Source: Candidatus Aminicenantota bacterium (GTDB taxonomy: Bacteria; Acidobacteriota; Aminicenantia; S016-38). Taken from it: a DNA stretch of 12,976 nt. The notes under the pieces are model-generated. The model was given only the letters and a program-made list of their open reading frames with translations. It did not search any database and was not told the DNA's origin. A program made the position numbers and the translations under genes. Of this stretch, positions 12,924 to 12,976 are shown in pieces. The stretch lies in contig JAGHBF010000035.1 in the NCBI GenBank assembly GCA_021161165.1, positions 1 through 12,976 on the forward strand, in the 5' to 3' direction. The number at the start of each line of letters is the position of its first letter. The first letter of the stretch is position 1.

Positions 12924-12976
12924 ATGAGAATAATATGGATTTATAAGTGGATAAGAGGAGTAAATAATGTATATAG
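12924..12976 (+). CDS. possible 5' end of a gene cut by the window
   Basis: An ATG at 12924 follows a purine-rich run with two GGAG sites (12910-12913 and 12916-12919) and stays open to the window edge, giving MRIIWIYKWIRGVNNVY. It overlaps the stop of a 10-codon frame (12895-12927) as ATGA. A rival start is the ATG at 12967, in another frame, with AGGAG at 12956-12960 at ideal 6-nt spacing; only three of its codons would be in the window. At most one is likely to be the main gene. The product cannot be named from so little sequence. Confidence 0.3.
   Translation, partial: MRIIWIYKWIRGVNNVY

Overview
This AT-rich window reads as chromosomal DNA of a diderm (Gram-negative-type) bacterium, probably an anaerobe. 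The outer membrane is implied by a complete Tol-Pal locus with an OmpA-like lipoprotein. Anaerobic energy metabolism is suggested by an acyl-CoA dehydrogenase followed by EtfB and an EtfA that carries an N-terminal 2[4Fe-4S] ferredoxin domain, the layout of electron-bifurcating Etf complexes. Proteins are rich in Lys and Glu. I cannot assign a phylum from sequence alone.

Layout. Positions 1-160 are AT-rich with no gene seen. A FatA/FatB-like acyl-ACP thioesterase (161-907, +) faces a secreted GH27 alpha-galactosidase (971-2167, -), which has a probable intrinsic terminator at 938-960. The alpha-galactosidase diverges from a metallo-beta-lactamase-fold hydrolase (2264-3118, +). The roughly 100 bp between them hold back-to-back promoter-like elements and a perfect 12-bp inverted repeat. 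The hydrolase converges on a TPR protein (3115-3960, -), and their stop codons overlap.

The TPR gene diverges from a compact operon: tolQ, tolR, a TolA/TonB-like gene, tolB, pal, cpoB/ybgF and ssb (4066-8861, +). It has two ATGA overlaps, gaps of 1, 4 and 13 bp, and one 23-bp overlap. Its products would form the inner-membrane motor (TolQR), the trans-periplasmic arm (TolA), the periplasmic propeller (TolB), the peptidoglycan-binding lipoprotein (Pal) and the septal regulator (CpoB), with single-stranded DNA-binding protein at the tail.

A second operon (8940-12089, +) encodes acyl-CoA dehydrogenase, EtfB and ferredoxin-EtfA. It resembles Acetobacterium CarCDE in order and architecture and may couple reduction of an acyl-CoA double bond by NADH to ferredoxin reduction. 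It ends in a 53-nt imperfect hairpin without a U-tract. A small DUF2809/VanZ-like membrane protein (12159-12578) follows. The last 400 bp hold no convincing complete gene, only a 14-bp perfect palindrome, promoter-like sequence and a possible gene start running off the right edge.

A recurring signal is that + strand genes leading a transcription unit (2264, 4066, 12159) have -10-like hexamers 6-11 nt upstream and no Shine-Dalgarno, so they may be leaderless, whereas several internal or other genes have strong AGGAGG sites. I found no CRISPR array, transposon, tRNA or rRNA. I found no clearly new system; the Etf cassette and the divergent-promoter inverted repeat are the items most worth following.
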